In this document: piece after piece, positions 54,448 to 63,774 of the stretch
Numbering within the stretch: the stretch's first letter is position 1
How the letters are laid out: each line of letters starts with the position of its first letter
NCBI RefSeq assembly: GCF_003610355.1
Contig: NZ_RAPY01000001.1
Coordinates: 620,001-684,000 of the forward strand
Direction: 5' to 3'
DNA: 64,000 nt
Source: Sphingobacterium detergens
GTDB taxonomy: Bacteria; Bacteroidota; Bacteroidia; Sphingobacteriales; Sphingobacteriaceae
The notes under the pieces: generated by a model
Databases searched by the model: none
What the model was told of the DNA's origin: nothing
Seen by the model: only the letters and a program-made list of their open reading frames with translations
Made by a program: the position numbers and the translations under genes

Positions 54448-55665
54448 ATGCACCTAAACCGGATAGACTATCTATTGGAATGTTATTACCTGCAACAATT
54501 GACAGAAGCAGAGTGGTCTGAACTGCATCATCTTCTGTTACAGGATGATCAAGAGACGGTCGAACAGGCTTTTATTCGATTGATGGAGAAATATAACACC
54601 GATCAGGAGACATTTGCTCCATTGGAGACCACGCAAATTGAGCGTATCCTAGCCATTGATAAAGTTCCTAAAACCGAAGCAATAATGGGTGGTCCTACAG
54701 AACAGAAATCCAATGTTTTCCAGCTCAGACTTGGTATTGTGGCGGCTGTAGCCTGTATTGTTCTCGTTTGTGGGATTTACTGGTATCAACCCGAATCTAA
54801 AAAAACGCCATCTCAACGAACCATTGCGGCAGACTTTGAGCCAGGACGTGATGGCGGCATGCTCAGTTTGCCTAACGGAAGAATAATCCAACTTGACAAC
54901 AGCAGTGACAATAAAAATTCTTTAGCTGTGAGTGCTGGAGTCTCCTTGAAGTATGATAGTGCGCAGGCCGTTTATTCTCTGAGTCAACCTCAGGCCCAAG
55001 CGCAAAATATTTATCACACCATTGAAACTCCAAATGGAAGACGCTATCACCTCACCCTGAGCGACGGTACACAGATCTGGTTAAATGCAGGTAGCAAATT
55101 GCGCTTTCCAATTGCATTTAATGGTGCTTTACGCGAAGTTTTCCTGACTGGTGAAGCTTATTTTGAAGTCAGGAAAAACCCACAGCTCCCCTTTTTAGTC
55201 AATATCAACAACACTGACAGCAAGATTGAAGTCTTGGGAACGCATTTTAACGTTTCCTCCTATCCCGAAGACAATGGTTTTGTGACAACCTTACTGGAAG
55301 GTAAGGTTCGTATTTTCAATCAACAGGCTGAATTGATTTTACAACCCGGTGATCGGGCTATTAGTTATGCAGATGGTTCTATACAATTAAAAAATAGGAC
55401 GATAAACAAGGCTGATGTTGACTGGAAAAATAATTATTTCAGCTTTTCAGATGATAACATCGAATCTGTTATGCTGGAACTGGCGCGATGGTATGATATT
55501 AAGGTAGAATATCAGGGACCAAAATCAACGGCCACATTTTCAGGTAAAATAGGTAAAAAACTCAGTTTCACTCAGGTTATGGAAATCATCGGTGGAGCCG
55601 ATATTAAATTCAGTTTAGATACAACCGCTACAAACCGCAAAGTCGTTATAAAAACGGCTTATTAA
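54448..55665 (+). CDS. FecR-family anti-sigma factor
   Basis: A 405-residue anti-sigma factor. A cytoplasmic N-terminal part (1 to about 90; LLECYYLQQLTEAEWSELHHLL) is followed by one transmembrane helix (about 96-114; IVAAVACIVLVCGIYW), the FecR domain (TPNGRRYHLTLSDGTQIWLNAGSKLRFP; FLTGEAYFEV), and a C-terminal DUF4974 domain (DNIESVMLELARWYDIKVEY...FSGKI). Signal from the outer membrane SusC protein is relayed through it to the sigma factor. The gene order sigma factor, FecR, SusC, SusD is the standard one. Confidence 0.94.
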   Translation: MHLNRIDYLLECYYLQQLTEAEWSELHHLLLQDDQETVEQAFIRLMEKYNTDQETFAPLETTQIERILAIDKVPKTEAIMGGPTEQKSNVFQLRLGIVAAVACIVLVCGIYWYQPESKKTPSQRTIAADFEPGRDGGMLSLPNGRIIQLDNSSDNKNSLAVSAGVSLKYDSAQAVYSLSQPQAQAQNIYHTIETPNGRRYHLTLSDGTQIWLNAGSKLRFPIAFNGALREVFLTGEAYFEVRKNPQLPFLVNINNTDSKIEVLGTHFNVSSYPEDNGFVTTLLEGKVRIFNQQAELILQPGDRAISYADGSIQLKNRTINKADVDWKNNYFSFSDDNIESVMLELARWYDIKVEYQGPKSTATFSGKIGKKLSFTQVMEIIGGADIKFSLDTTATNRKVVIKTAY

Positions 55666-55682
55666 GCCTAAAAACATAAAAG

Positions 55683-55711
55683 ATACTGTTCCCCCTCAAA
55701 GGGAACAGTAT
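55683..55711 (+). repeat. Hairpin between FecR and SusC genes
   Basis: ATACTGTTCCC (55683-55693) pairs exactly with GGGAACAGTAT (55701-55711), loop of 7. No T run follows. It lies in the 84-base gap before the SusC gene. Confidence 0.7.
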
Positions 55712-55749
55712 GAGAATTATAAAACTAAATTTAAAACCAATTTTTAAGT

Positions 55750-58700
55750 ATGAGACACTTTACCCCAATTAAGTGCCCTTTCAAATATGCGGATACGCAT
55801 TTTTGGAAACGGAAAGCATCATTAATGCTAACATTCAAATGTGGTGTTGTACTGGCTGGAATGAGCTTGCAGTCGATTGATACACTCGCGTTTTCACAAT
55901 CGGCAACCCACTACAATCAGCGTATTCTGCTAGCGACAGCACTCAAAAAAGTAGAAGGCAAAACCGGGTTGGTATTTTTTTATAGATCTGCAGATATCAA
56001 GGATATCTGGGTGATGGATCCCAATCTGGTTAACAAGACCAACCAAGCGGTACTAGAGGACCTTTTTAGTCAGATACCATTCCAGTACACCATAAAAGGC
56101 AATACGGTCGCTATCAATAGAGTTAACAAATTGAAGCCTATATCAGGTATTGTAAAAGATGCGAAGGGAGATCCTATTGCGGGCGCCAGCATAACAGTTA
56201 AAGGCACAGCTAAAGGTACTTCAACAGGACCTGACGGTGGATTCAGTTTAGAAGTATCTGAAGGAGAGATCCTTTTGATCCGTGCCGTTGGTTATGAAAT
56301 ACTGGAAGTTCCGGTCGCCAATCTGGCGCAACTAAAGAATATCGTATTAAAACAGCAAACGCAGGTACTCGAAGAAATGGTGGTAGTGGGTTATGGTACC
56401 CAGAAAAAAGCTGTTGTGTCCGGTGCTATAGCCTCCGTAAAAGGCGAAGAACTGGCCAAGTCTTCCTCTGTCAATCTTTCCAATTCCTTTGCTGGCCGTC
56501 TGCCTGGTGTGACAGCGATGCAAAATAGTGGTGAGCCGGGCGGTGATGGTTCTACGCTTCGTATTCGTGGTATAAACTCCTTGTCTGGTGGCAATAGCAG
56601 TCCATTAATTGTTATTGATGGTGTGCCTTCAAGAGCAGGTGGTATCGACCGAATCAATCCAAATGATGTGGAAAGTGTCTCTGTACTGAAAGATGCTTCT
56701 GCAGCAATTTATGGCTCGCGCGCGGGTAACGGAGTTATCTTGATTACAACCAAACAAGGCAAGATGGGTAAACCACGGTTCACCTACGATTTTACCTATG
56801 GTCTTCAACGTCCTACACGGACACCCAAGATGGCAAATTCCGCACAGTACACCGATATTATTAATGAAGTAACCAAAGTATATCCCGAAGATCCATCCCA
56901 ATGGTCAGCGATATGGAAAGCACTCAATACCGGAACAGGTATCTATAACGGCCCATCGAAGACTGTTGAATCAACCTATACTCCCGCAGATCGCCAAAAG
57001 TATATGGATGGATCCGATCCATTACGTTATCCAAATACCGACTGGTTCTCCGCTACAATGAGAGATTGGGCACCACAACAACGTCATAATCTACAGATCA
57101 CTGGCGGTACAGAAAATACAAAATACCTCGTTTCACTGGGTTATTTGGATCAAGATGCTATTTACAAAAATTCGGCAACTTATTATAAACAGTATGATCT
57201 GCGGACAAATTTTGAATTTAAGTTAAATGATTACATTACAGCAAGGCTGGCTATCACTGGTCGGGAGGAGTCTCGCAATTACCCCACACGCAGTGCCGGA
57301 ACGATCTTTCGGTTTCTGGTCCGTGGGCTTCCCACAAATATCGCTACATGGCCCAATGGTCTCCCGGGGCCAGACCTGGAACAAGGAGCCAATCCTGTCG
57401 TTATTACCACAGGTGATACGGGTTACGACCGCAATACCAGAGACTATTTGCAAAACACGGGGTCCATTGATGTTAAGATCCCTGGAGTTAAAGGGTTGAA
57501 ATTAACGGGAACTGCCTCAATTGATAAGTATTGGGGGCGTAGCAAAAGATGGGAAACACCGTGGACACTTTATGACTGGGATAAAATAACTTTCGAGGCC
57601 GATGGTGTAACACCCAAACTTACAGCACGTGTACCTGCCGGAATAGAGCGTAAAGCTCAGCTTAGAGAGGCTCAGGAAGATCAACTGGCGGTTAACCTTT
57701 CGGCTCTCCTATCCTATGATACAAGCCTAAAAGGGGGACACAATATCTCCACTATTGCAGGGTTAACACGTGAAAAAGTAACAAATAATGGCTTTTTTGC
57801 CAATCGAATGGATTTCCCGTCAGCACAAGTTGAACAGTTAAATTTTGGTGACCGCGAGCGTCAAACTATGGGAAACGAGAATGTTTATGATAGAGCTCGC
57901 CTGAGTTATTATGGGCGGTTCAATTACAACTACAACGAAAAGTATCTTATCGAATTCAATTGGCGTGTAGATGGATCTTATGTTTTCCCTGAAGATGGGC
58001 GATTCGGGTTCTTCCCTGGGGTTTCTGCCGGCTGGCGTATCTCAGAGGAGAATTTTTTTAAAAATAATGTTTCCTTTGTCAATAACTTAAAACTTCGGGC
58101 CTCTTGGGGTCAAATGGGTGCTGAGGCTTATTATGGCGGAAGTTTGCAAGAGTATAAATATCTGTCCCTCATGAATACTGGGTCTGGTGTTTTCAATGAT
58201 AGGGTGTTTCAAACACTCTACGAAAGTGATATTCCAAACCGTTACTTTACATGGGAAGTTGCCAACAATAGCAATGTCGGATTAGAAGCATTGTTCCTAA
58301 ATAACCGATTAAATCTAGAACTTGACTATTTCTATAATAAAAGGACAAGTGTTTTAACAAAAAATCCAGGGCAAATTCCCGAAAGCTCAGGTATTGCAGG
58401 CAATCTCCCTATTGCCAACCTTGGTAATCTCATCAATAAAGGCTACGAGTTTAAATTGACTTATACCGATAAAATTGGAGAAGTTAGTTATAACGTCGGT
58501 GTCAATGGTGGTTATGCGCGCAATAATGTCCAGTATTCTAGTGATGTCGCCAATACGCCGCAACATCAGCGGCAGATTGGAAAGGTGACGGATTCATGGC
58601 TCGTTTATTTGTATGACGGCGTATTTAGAGATCAGGCAGCCATTGATGCAAATACAATAGATTACAGTGGACTTGGGCAAAATAAGCTTAGACCGGGTGA

Positions 58701-59241
58701 CATGAAGTTTGTCGACTATAACGGCGATGGAAAAATCACAAGCGATGATAGGGTCCGTCTTAATCAAAATGGTAGTCCCACATTTACTGGCGGCTTTAAC
58801 TTTGCTGCTCAGTATAAAGGATTTGACATAAGTGTGCTGCTGCAAGGCGCAACGGGAGGACTTCGGAGAATCGCCTCGCTTGAGTCTGGCGCTATCGGAA
58901 ATTACCTCGAATGGTCCTATGAAAACCGATGGAGTATTGACAATCCTAGCGACAAGGATCCCCGATTGACAAACCGCTCGGATCAATATTATATGAACGA
59001 TAATACCTATTGGATTAGGAGTACCAACTATCTGCGACTCAAAAATGTTGAACTAGGTTACAATTTATCAGACGATTGGTGCAAACGGATCGGTCTCCAT
59101 TCTGTTCGGCTTTATACAAATGGTATTAACCTTATCACATGGGATAAAATAAAGATATGGGATCCCGAATCAGATAATAGTGCCGGTGCATATTATCCAC
59201 AATCCAAAATCATCAGTTTTGGTGTCAAAGTCGGTTTATAA
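55750..59241 (+). CDS. SusC/RagA family TonB-linked outer-membrane transporter with STN domain
   Basis: A 1163-residue TonB-dependent transporter. Order: long N-terminal segment with signal peptide, STN (secretin/TonB short N-terminal) domain about 55-125 (LLATALKKVEGKTGLVFFYRSADI), carboxypeptidase-regulatory-like domain about 130-200 (ISGIVKDAKGDPIAGASITVKGT...FSLEV), plug with the VVVGYGTQKKAVVSGAI TonB-region/plug start (key: VVGYGTQ), then a 22-strand barrel. The STN domain lets it signal to the FecR protein upstream. The substrate is unknown. It works with the SusD-like lipoprotein encoded 28 bases downstream. Confidence 0.96.
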   Translation: MRHFTPIKCPFKYADTHFWKRKASLMLTFKCGVVLAGMSLQSIDTLAFSQSATHYNQRILLATALKKVEGKTGLVFFYRSADIKDIWVMDPNLVNKTNQAVLEDLFSQIPFQYTIKGNTVAINRVNKLKPISGIVKDAKGDPIAGASITVKGTAKGTSTGPDGGFSLEVSEGEILLIRAVGYEILEVPVANLAQLKNIVLKQQTQVLEEMVVVGYGTQKKAVVSGAIASVKGEELAKSSSVNLSNSFAGRLPGVTAMQNSGEPGGDGSTLRIRGINSLSGGNSSPLIVIDGVPSRAGGIDRINPNDVESVSVLKDASAAIYGSRAGNGVILITTKQGKMGKPRFTYDFTYGLQRPTRTPKMANSAQYTDIINEVTKVYPEDPSQWSAIWKALNTGTGIYNGPSKTVESTYTPADRQKYMDGSDPLRYPNTDWFSATMRDWAPQQRHNLQITGGTENTKYLVSLGYLDQDAIYKNSATYYKQYDLRTNFEFKLNDYITARLAITGREESRNYPTRSAGTIFRFLVRGLPTNIATWPNGLPGPDLEQGANPVVITTGDTGYDRNTRDYLQNTGSIDVKIPGVKGLKLTGTASIDKYWGRSKRWETPWTLYDWDKITFEADGVTPKLTARVPAGIERKAQLREAQEDQLAVNLSALLSYDTSLKGGHNISTIAGLTREKVTNNGFFANRMDFPSAQVEQLNFGDRERQTMGNENVYDRARLSYYGRFNYNYNEKYLIEFNWRVDGSYVFPEDGRFGFFPGVSAGWRISEENFFKNNVSFVNNLKLRASWGQMGAEAYYGGSLQEYKYLSLMNTGSGVFNDRVFQTLYESDIPNRYFTWEVANNSNVGLEALFLNNRLNLELDYFYNKRTSVLTKNPGQIPESSGIAGNLPIANLGNLINKGYEFKLTYTDKIGEVSYNVGVNGGYARNNVQYSSDVANTPQHQRQIGKVTDSWLVYLYDGVFRDQAAIDANTIDYSGLGQNKLRPGDMKFVDYNGDGKITSDDRVRLNQNGSPTFTGGFNFAAQYKGFDISVLLQGATGGLRRIASLESGAIGNYLEWSYENRWSIDNPSDKDPRLTNRSDQYYMNDNTYWIRSTNYLRLKNVELGYNLSDDWCKRIGLHSVRLYTNGINLITWDKIKIWDPESDNSAGAYYPQSKIISFGVKVGL

Positions 59242-59269
59242 ACTTTAGTACAACATTAAAAGCATAATT

Positions 59270-61171
59270 ATGAAAACGATTATTAAAAATAAATTCTTTT
59301 CTATCCTGATATTGGTGATCTGTCTTTCAACATCCTGTAAAAAAGACTTTCTGAATGTTACTCCCCGCGATCGCTTTCAGGATGAAAAAGTATGGCAGGA
59401 CTCTGTGCTGGCTGAAAAATTTGTAAGTGATATTTACAATGCATTTGAAACCAGTAATTCTGGTTTTACAGAGCAGATGCAGGCCTCTGCTACCGACGAA
59501 GCGATTTGGAACCACTCCGATGCCTTCCGTTTATTGAATATGGGGACTATCACGGGGGCAACACTGGGTTGGGACGGTACATCAAGATGGTGGGAACGGA
59601 TGTACGTCTACATTCGATTCAGCAATATTGCCATTGAACGCCTTTCCGATGCAAGCAAAAATGGAATCTCCAATCAATATTCCAAAGATAAACTCCTGGC
59701 ACAGGCTTACTTTATTCGCGCTTATTGCTATCATCAATTACTACGCTATTATGGTGGCGTCCCGATCATAACAAGCAGTTACGACTATTCGGAGGATCCA
59801 AGCATTTATGAAATCAAACGGAACAGTTATGAAGAATGTGTCAACCTGATTGTCAAAGATTGTGATGAAGCTTCCAGACTACTTGGACGTAAAAAATTGG
59901 ATAAAGGGCGTGTCACAGCCCTCGCCATTTTAGCACTTAAATCCCGAATGCTCCTTTACGCAGCAAGCGATCTACATGACAATGCGAAATTGACAGCAAA
60001 AGTTACAGACCTGAGTGATTTAAAAGATAAACTACCTTTATTATGTTATATGAGTGGTTCCCAGCAAGAACGGTATAAACTGGCGCAGGCCGCAGCTAAA
60101 GCTGTATTAGATGCTGGAACTGGATATAAACTTAATCTTTCGGCTCCAGTATCTGCTGCCGAAGGTCGGGCAAATTATAAAAGCATTGCCATGGGTGGCG
60201 GAAGTAAAGCTCCTGGTATAGATGCTGCCGCTGCGACTGATCTTCTTTTTGCGCGTTATTACATCATTGAAAGTAGCTCCTCGCAAGGTTTGCATAATGG
60301 ACCAAACGGCTACCGAAACTGGGGTGGTAACCAGCCAATTGGGTGGTTAGTGGATGACTATGAGATGGCGGACGGTAGCAAATTTAGCTGGAACAATCCC
60401 CCACAGAAATCTGCTCCCTATAAAAACAGGGATCCGCGTTTCTATGCTTCCATTCTCTATGATGGTGCAGATTGGAAACCCAGAGACAAATCGGGTTATG
60501 GATTTGATCCGGCCAATCAGATCCAAACCGGTTCTTACGATTTGATAATAGATGGAAAATTGACTAAGGTTTCTGGACTCGATACCAAGCAAAGTTCGAT
60601 TGAACCGCATAATGGAACTTGGACAGGTTATTATATTCAGAAGTTTATTGATCCTGATCCTGATATTGTCGATGCTCAAGGAAGACAATTTGTTCCTTGG
60701 CCCTATTTTAGATATACCGAAGCGGTGTTTAACTACATTGAAGCATGTATTGAACTGGGTGAAACCGGGCCAGCCAAAGATTGGTTAAATAAAATTCGAT
60801 TCCGAGCCGGTATGCCTGCTATTACTGCAACGGATCAAAATACATTGCGGGAAATATATCGGCATGAACGCCGCATAGAAATGGCTTATGAGCAGCAACG
60901 TTTTTTTGACGCACGCCGCTGGTTGATTGCTGCTGAAACGCTGGGCCGTAAAGTGACGATCATCCAAGTCAATGGGACATTCAAGCCCGGAAAATCGCTC
61001 TCAGGCACCTATAGATATGATGAAACTATATACGACTATACCTATACACCGCAAGAATTTAATACAAGAGAAGATCGTGCTTGGAAAAATCAACTTTATT
61101 TCTTGCCACTTTCACGGGATGAGATCCGAAAGAATCCATTGCTAGTTCAAAATCCTGGCTACATTGAATAA
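59270..61171 (+). CDS. RagB/SusD-family lipoprotein
   Basis: A 633-residue surface lipoprotein (lipobox TSCK, Cys23) that acts as the lid of the SusC channel and binds the substrate. It has the SusD-like helical pattern with TPR-like repeats (AYFIRAYCYHQLLRYYGGVPII; YEECVNLIVKDCDEASRLL), the middle variable region, and the C-terminal segment ERRIEMAYEQQRFFDARRW (key: ERR.E.A.E..R..D.RRW), typical of the family. The length is above the average of about 500-600. It ends the SusC-SusD operon, with a terminator 24 bases later. Confidence 0.95.
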   Translation: MKTIIKNKFFSILILVICLSTSCKKDFLNVTPRDRFQDEKVWQDSVLAEKFVSDIYNAFETSNSGFTEQMQASATDEAIWNHSDAFRLLNMGTITGATLGWDGTSRWWERMYVYIRFSNIAIERLSDASKNGISNQYSKDKLLAQAYFIRAYCYHQLLRYYGGVPIITSSYDYSEDPSIYEIKRNSYEECVNLIVKDCDEASRLLGRKKLDKGRVTALAILALKSRMLLYAASDLHDNAKLTAKVTDLSDLKDKLPLLCYMSGSQQERYKLAQAAAKAVLDAGTGYKLNLSAPVSAAEGRANYKSIAMGGGSKAPGIDAAAATDLLFARYYIIESSSSQGLHNGPNGYRNWGGNQPIGWLVDDYEMADGSKFSWNNPPQKSAPYKNRDPRFYASILYDGADWKPRDKSGYGFDPANQIQTGSYDLIIDGKLTKVSGLDTKQSSIEPHNGTWTGYYIQKFIDPDPDIVDAQGRQFVPWPYFRYTEAVFNYIEACIELGETGPAKDWLNKIRFRAGMPAITATDQNTLREIYRHERRIEMAYEQQRFFDARRWLIAAETLGRKVTIIQVNGTFKPGKSLSGTYRYDETIYDYTYTPQEFNTREDRAWKNQLYFLPLSRDEIRKNPLLVQNPGYIE

Positions 61172-61194
61172 GTAACAAGCTAGCTTTCATTACA

Positions 61195-61228
61195 CGGGGC
61201 ATTTGTCAAACCAAATGCCCCGTTTTTT
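61195..61228 (+). terminator. Terminator of the SusC-SusD operon
   Basis: CGGGGCATTTG (61195-61205) pairs exactly with CAAATGCCCCG (61212-61222), followed by TTTTTT. Confidence 0.9.
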
Positions 61229-61789
61229 CTTCCTTATCATCGTAATGTTCACTTATCCTACATCCATTGTCATTGAAGCAAATAATCACCATCAATCCGA
61301 GCATTGTTTGTTGCCTCAGCAGATGGTGCTCTATGTTGTTATAAATTTAATTAGCGATGGAATAATTTGAATAATATTATAGCGATCTAATTATAGATCT
61401 TTATACCGTTAGATATTTAGCTTGGCTGCTAGGTTTATCTTGATCATTTCATTAGTTTTGGTAGCGTTTCCCCGTCGGGAAACGCTTTTTTCAAATAGCT
61501 TCAATAAACGGCTTAATTAGTCAACCGTTCATCTTATCCCGTTGGTCCATACAAATATTCCATGGATAAATAACCTCATATTCCTTTCATGTGCGCTTCA
61601 GTTATCCAAAGACTTAGATCTGGTCTTACATTCTGTGATTTACAAAATGACTGAAAACAGCTAGACAAAATGACCAATATAGGTCATTTTTTTTTATTCG
61701 CTCTGCAGTAGTTTTGTTGAGTCAATCTATAAATACAATGACAACGATACCACGAAAAGCATATTTAAATCAACCAATAGTTAGAAAAG
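61229..61789. other. Intergenic region with an orphan terminator
   Basis: About 560 bases without a supported protein gene. A second strong terminator lies at 61463-61491, not preceded by any coding gene after the first terminator; a small RNA ending there is possible. The rest is AT-rich, and the last part is the leader of the small peptide gene. Confidence 0.5.
61463..61491 (+). terminator. Orphan rho-independent terminator
   Basis: AGCGTTTCCC (61463-61472) pairs exactly with GGGAAACGCT (61477-61486), four-base loop, then a T run. No gene ends between it and the preceding terminator at 61228. Confidence 0.8.
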
Positions 61790-61987
61790 ATGAAAAAGAA
61801 ACTAGAAATCACAGAAGATGGAAATGTAAAGAAAACTTATATTCCGCCGAGCATCGCCTTGCAGGTCATTGAGCTTGAACAAGGAATCGCCAGCGGTTCA
61901 GCAGCAGTCAATCCTGGAGGGAGCAACGATGCCGTTAAGGAAGAATGGGGAACGGGTACAAACCGGGATGGCGGTTTGGATTGGTAA
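61790..61987 (+). CDS. Small peptide of unknown function
   Basis: A 65-residue protein without signal peptide or membrane helix. It has a basic N-terminal third (MKKKLEITEDGNVKKTYIPP), a central hydrophobic strand-like part followed by IELEQGIASGSA, then a Gly/Asn/Asp-rich tail with WGTG and a final GGLDW. From memory, short proteins of this kind (ELEQGIAxGSA, then a Trp-ended tail) recur in Bacteroidota; that was not checked. It sits 26 bases before a large fimbrillin-like lipoprotein gene, so the two are probably co-transcribed. Confidence 0.75.
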   Translation: MKKKLEITEDGNVKKTYIPPSIALQVIELEQGIASGSAAVNPGGSNDAVKEEWGTGTNRDGGLDW

Positions 61988-62012
61988 TTTATATTTAATG
62001 ACAAGATACACG

Positions 62013-63677
62013 ATGAAAAACACAAACAAAAACAGATTTCGCAGCGGTATACAGCTCTATGCCTTACTTCCACTTATACTATTTATATTCTCCAACTGTG
62101 CTAAGGATACAAACACGGCTATTTCAAAGGGAACTGCGCCAATAAAAGTTAATATCGTCGGCACTGAATTTAATACAGCGGCAGGCATCGGACTGAAAGC
62201 TTCTAATTCAAAAAATACAGCGGCGATCAGCAGTAATCGAACAAGTCAGATTCCTTTCAATAAGGATTTTGATTTAGTGACAGAAGTTTCTGCTGTGGAT
62301 CCAGCAACTGAACTCATTCTGAAAGCAAATGCAGCGACAACCAATGGCGCCAAAGCGGTCGCGGAAACAAAGGATCTTTCACCGAATGTCAAATACAAAC
62401 TTGCGGTTTATGATCAGAGTGGCAATTATGTGACTGAACGTGATTATGTCAGCGGACAGGAAAGCAATGCGCAAGCTTTAAATCTGGATGGTGGCAATAC
62501 CTACACCTTTGTTGCTTATTCCATTAATAGTGCAAGCGCAATTCCCGCAATAACATTTGCCGATCCCAATAATAAAACATTAGTTGGCTCCCACCTTGCA
62601 ATTAACGGAAGTGATGATTTTATGTACTTCAAAATGAATATGCAGGTGTCTGGAAATACAGATAACTATGTAGGTATTGTTTTAAAACATCAATTGTGTC
62701 AGGTGACGACGATTGTGGATGCTTCACAGACCGGGTATAATATAACAGCAGTATCGGCGATGTACGCGCCCCATAATAGCAGTGCGACCATCAATCTATC
62801 GGATGGATCCGCAAGTGGAACAGGAACTGCCGGATCCGTTAATGTTGCTTTCCCGACAGCCATTGACGCATTGATGGTCACTGGTACCCCGACGATCATC
62901 AATGCGAATTCTACCGCTGGCACACTTACTGTTGGAGCTATTACTGTTGGACCGCTTTCGGCAACAAATCTAGTGCCTTTTACCGATCTGGTTTTTGAGC
63001 CAGGTGTCAAATACGATGTTAAATTCAGCCTTATCCCTAAAGATATCTATTTGGTACACGCGGGGTATTCAGCAGGACGGATAAATGGTCAAATATGGCT
63101 ACGACACAATCTAGGTGCGAGCGGAGATCCGGATGTACTGGCATCATCCATTGCCGGAAATTACTATCAATTTGGCCGTAAAAACCACGTAGCCACAGGA
63201 ACCGGGACCGCGACGAATTCCAACTGGAATACCTCTATGGCGGCAGCCAGCGCTTGGAACTCCGGCAGCGAAGCGGCACCTGTTAAAACAACCAATGATC
63301 CCTGTCCGACCGGATATCGTGTTCCCACAGAGGCTGAGTTAAGAACTTTAATCAGCAATACTGTATCTAGTCAATCGGGGCCTTGGTCCACTAGCCGTTA
63401 TGCCTCAGCACTTATATTGACGAGTAAACGAAATAAAAGTGTCAAATTAACAATTCCGGCACAAGGGTATTGGAATTATAAAGGCTTAACAAATCCTCCA
63501 TTTGACCCCGACGTCCTTTTGAATAGCGGAAATATGGCAATTATTTGGAGCAGCAATGGAAGTGGTGGTGTCACCTATCTAAGATCCAGAACATCAAATC
63601 CTACGGCTCACATCGTTGAAACAACAGATAATCGGAATAAAGAGTGGGGATTCAATGTCCGTTGTATAGCCGAATAA
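62013..63677 (+). CDS. Large lipoprotein with fimbrillin-like N-terminus and FISUMP-like C-terminus
   Basis: A 554-residue surface lipoprotein: signal peptide with lipobox FSNC (Cys29), then a beta-rich region with NIVGTEF, KYKLAVYDQSGNYVTERDY and GGNTYTFVAYSINSA, the pattern of fimbrillin-like (Mfa2/FimA-like) proteins. From about residue 400 to the end comes a FISUMP-type domain: GQIWLRHNLGAS, GNYYQFGRKNHV, NDPCPTGYRVPTEAELRTL, SVKLTIPAQGYWNY and GFNVRCI. ATG 62013 gives a clean lipoprotein signal; the frame is open further upstream. It may be an adhesin or surface structure component; the role is inferred. Confidence 0.87.
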   Translation: MKNTNKNRFRSGIQLYALLPLILFIFSNCAKDTNTAISKGTAPIKVNIVGTEFNTAAGIGLKASNSKNTAAISSNRTSQIPFNKDFDLVTEVSAVDPATELILKANAATTNGAKAVAETKDLSPNVKYKLAVYDQSGNYVTERDYVSGQESNAQALNLDGGNTYTFVAYSINSASAIPAITFADPNNKTLVGSHLAINGSDDFMYFKMNMQVSGNTDNYVGIVLKHQLCQVTTIVDASQTGYNITAVSAMYAPHNSSATINLSDGSASGTGTAGSVNVAFPTAIDALMVTGTPTIINANSTAGTLTVGAITVGPLSATNLVPFTDLVFEPGVKYDVKFSLIPKDIYLVHAGYSAGRINGQIWLRHNLGASGDPDVLASSIAGNYYQFGRKNHVATGTGTATNSNWNTSMAAASAWNSGSEAAPVKTTNDPCPTGYRVPTEAELRTLISNTVSSQSGPWSTSRYASALILTSKRNKSVKLTIPAQGYWNYKGLTNPPFDPDVLLNSGNMAIIWSSNGSGGVTYLRSRTSNPTAHIVETTDNRNKEWGFNVRCIAE

Positions 63678-63725
63678 TAGTTTATCAGAAAGTTCAATTT
63701 CATGTAATATATCTTTAATCCCGTT

Positions 63726-63765
63726 GAGCGGCCCAAATTAATGGATTGGGCCGCTCTTCTCTTTT
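63726..63765. terminator. Bidirectional terminator between convergent genes
   Basis: GAGCGGCCCAA (63726-63736) pairs exactly with TTGGGCCGCTC (63746-63756). The T-rich side is on the plus strand. It separates the lipoprotein gene from the LuxR-type gene. Confidence 0.7.
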
Positions 63766-63774
63766 AAAAGGATT

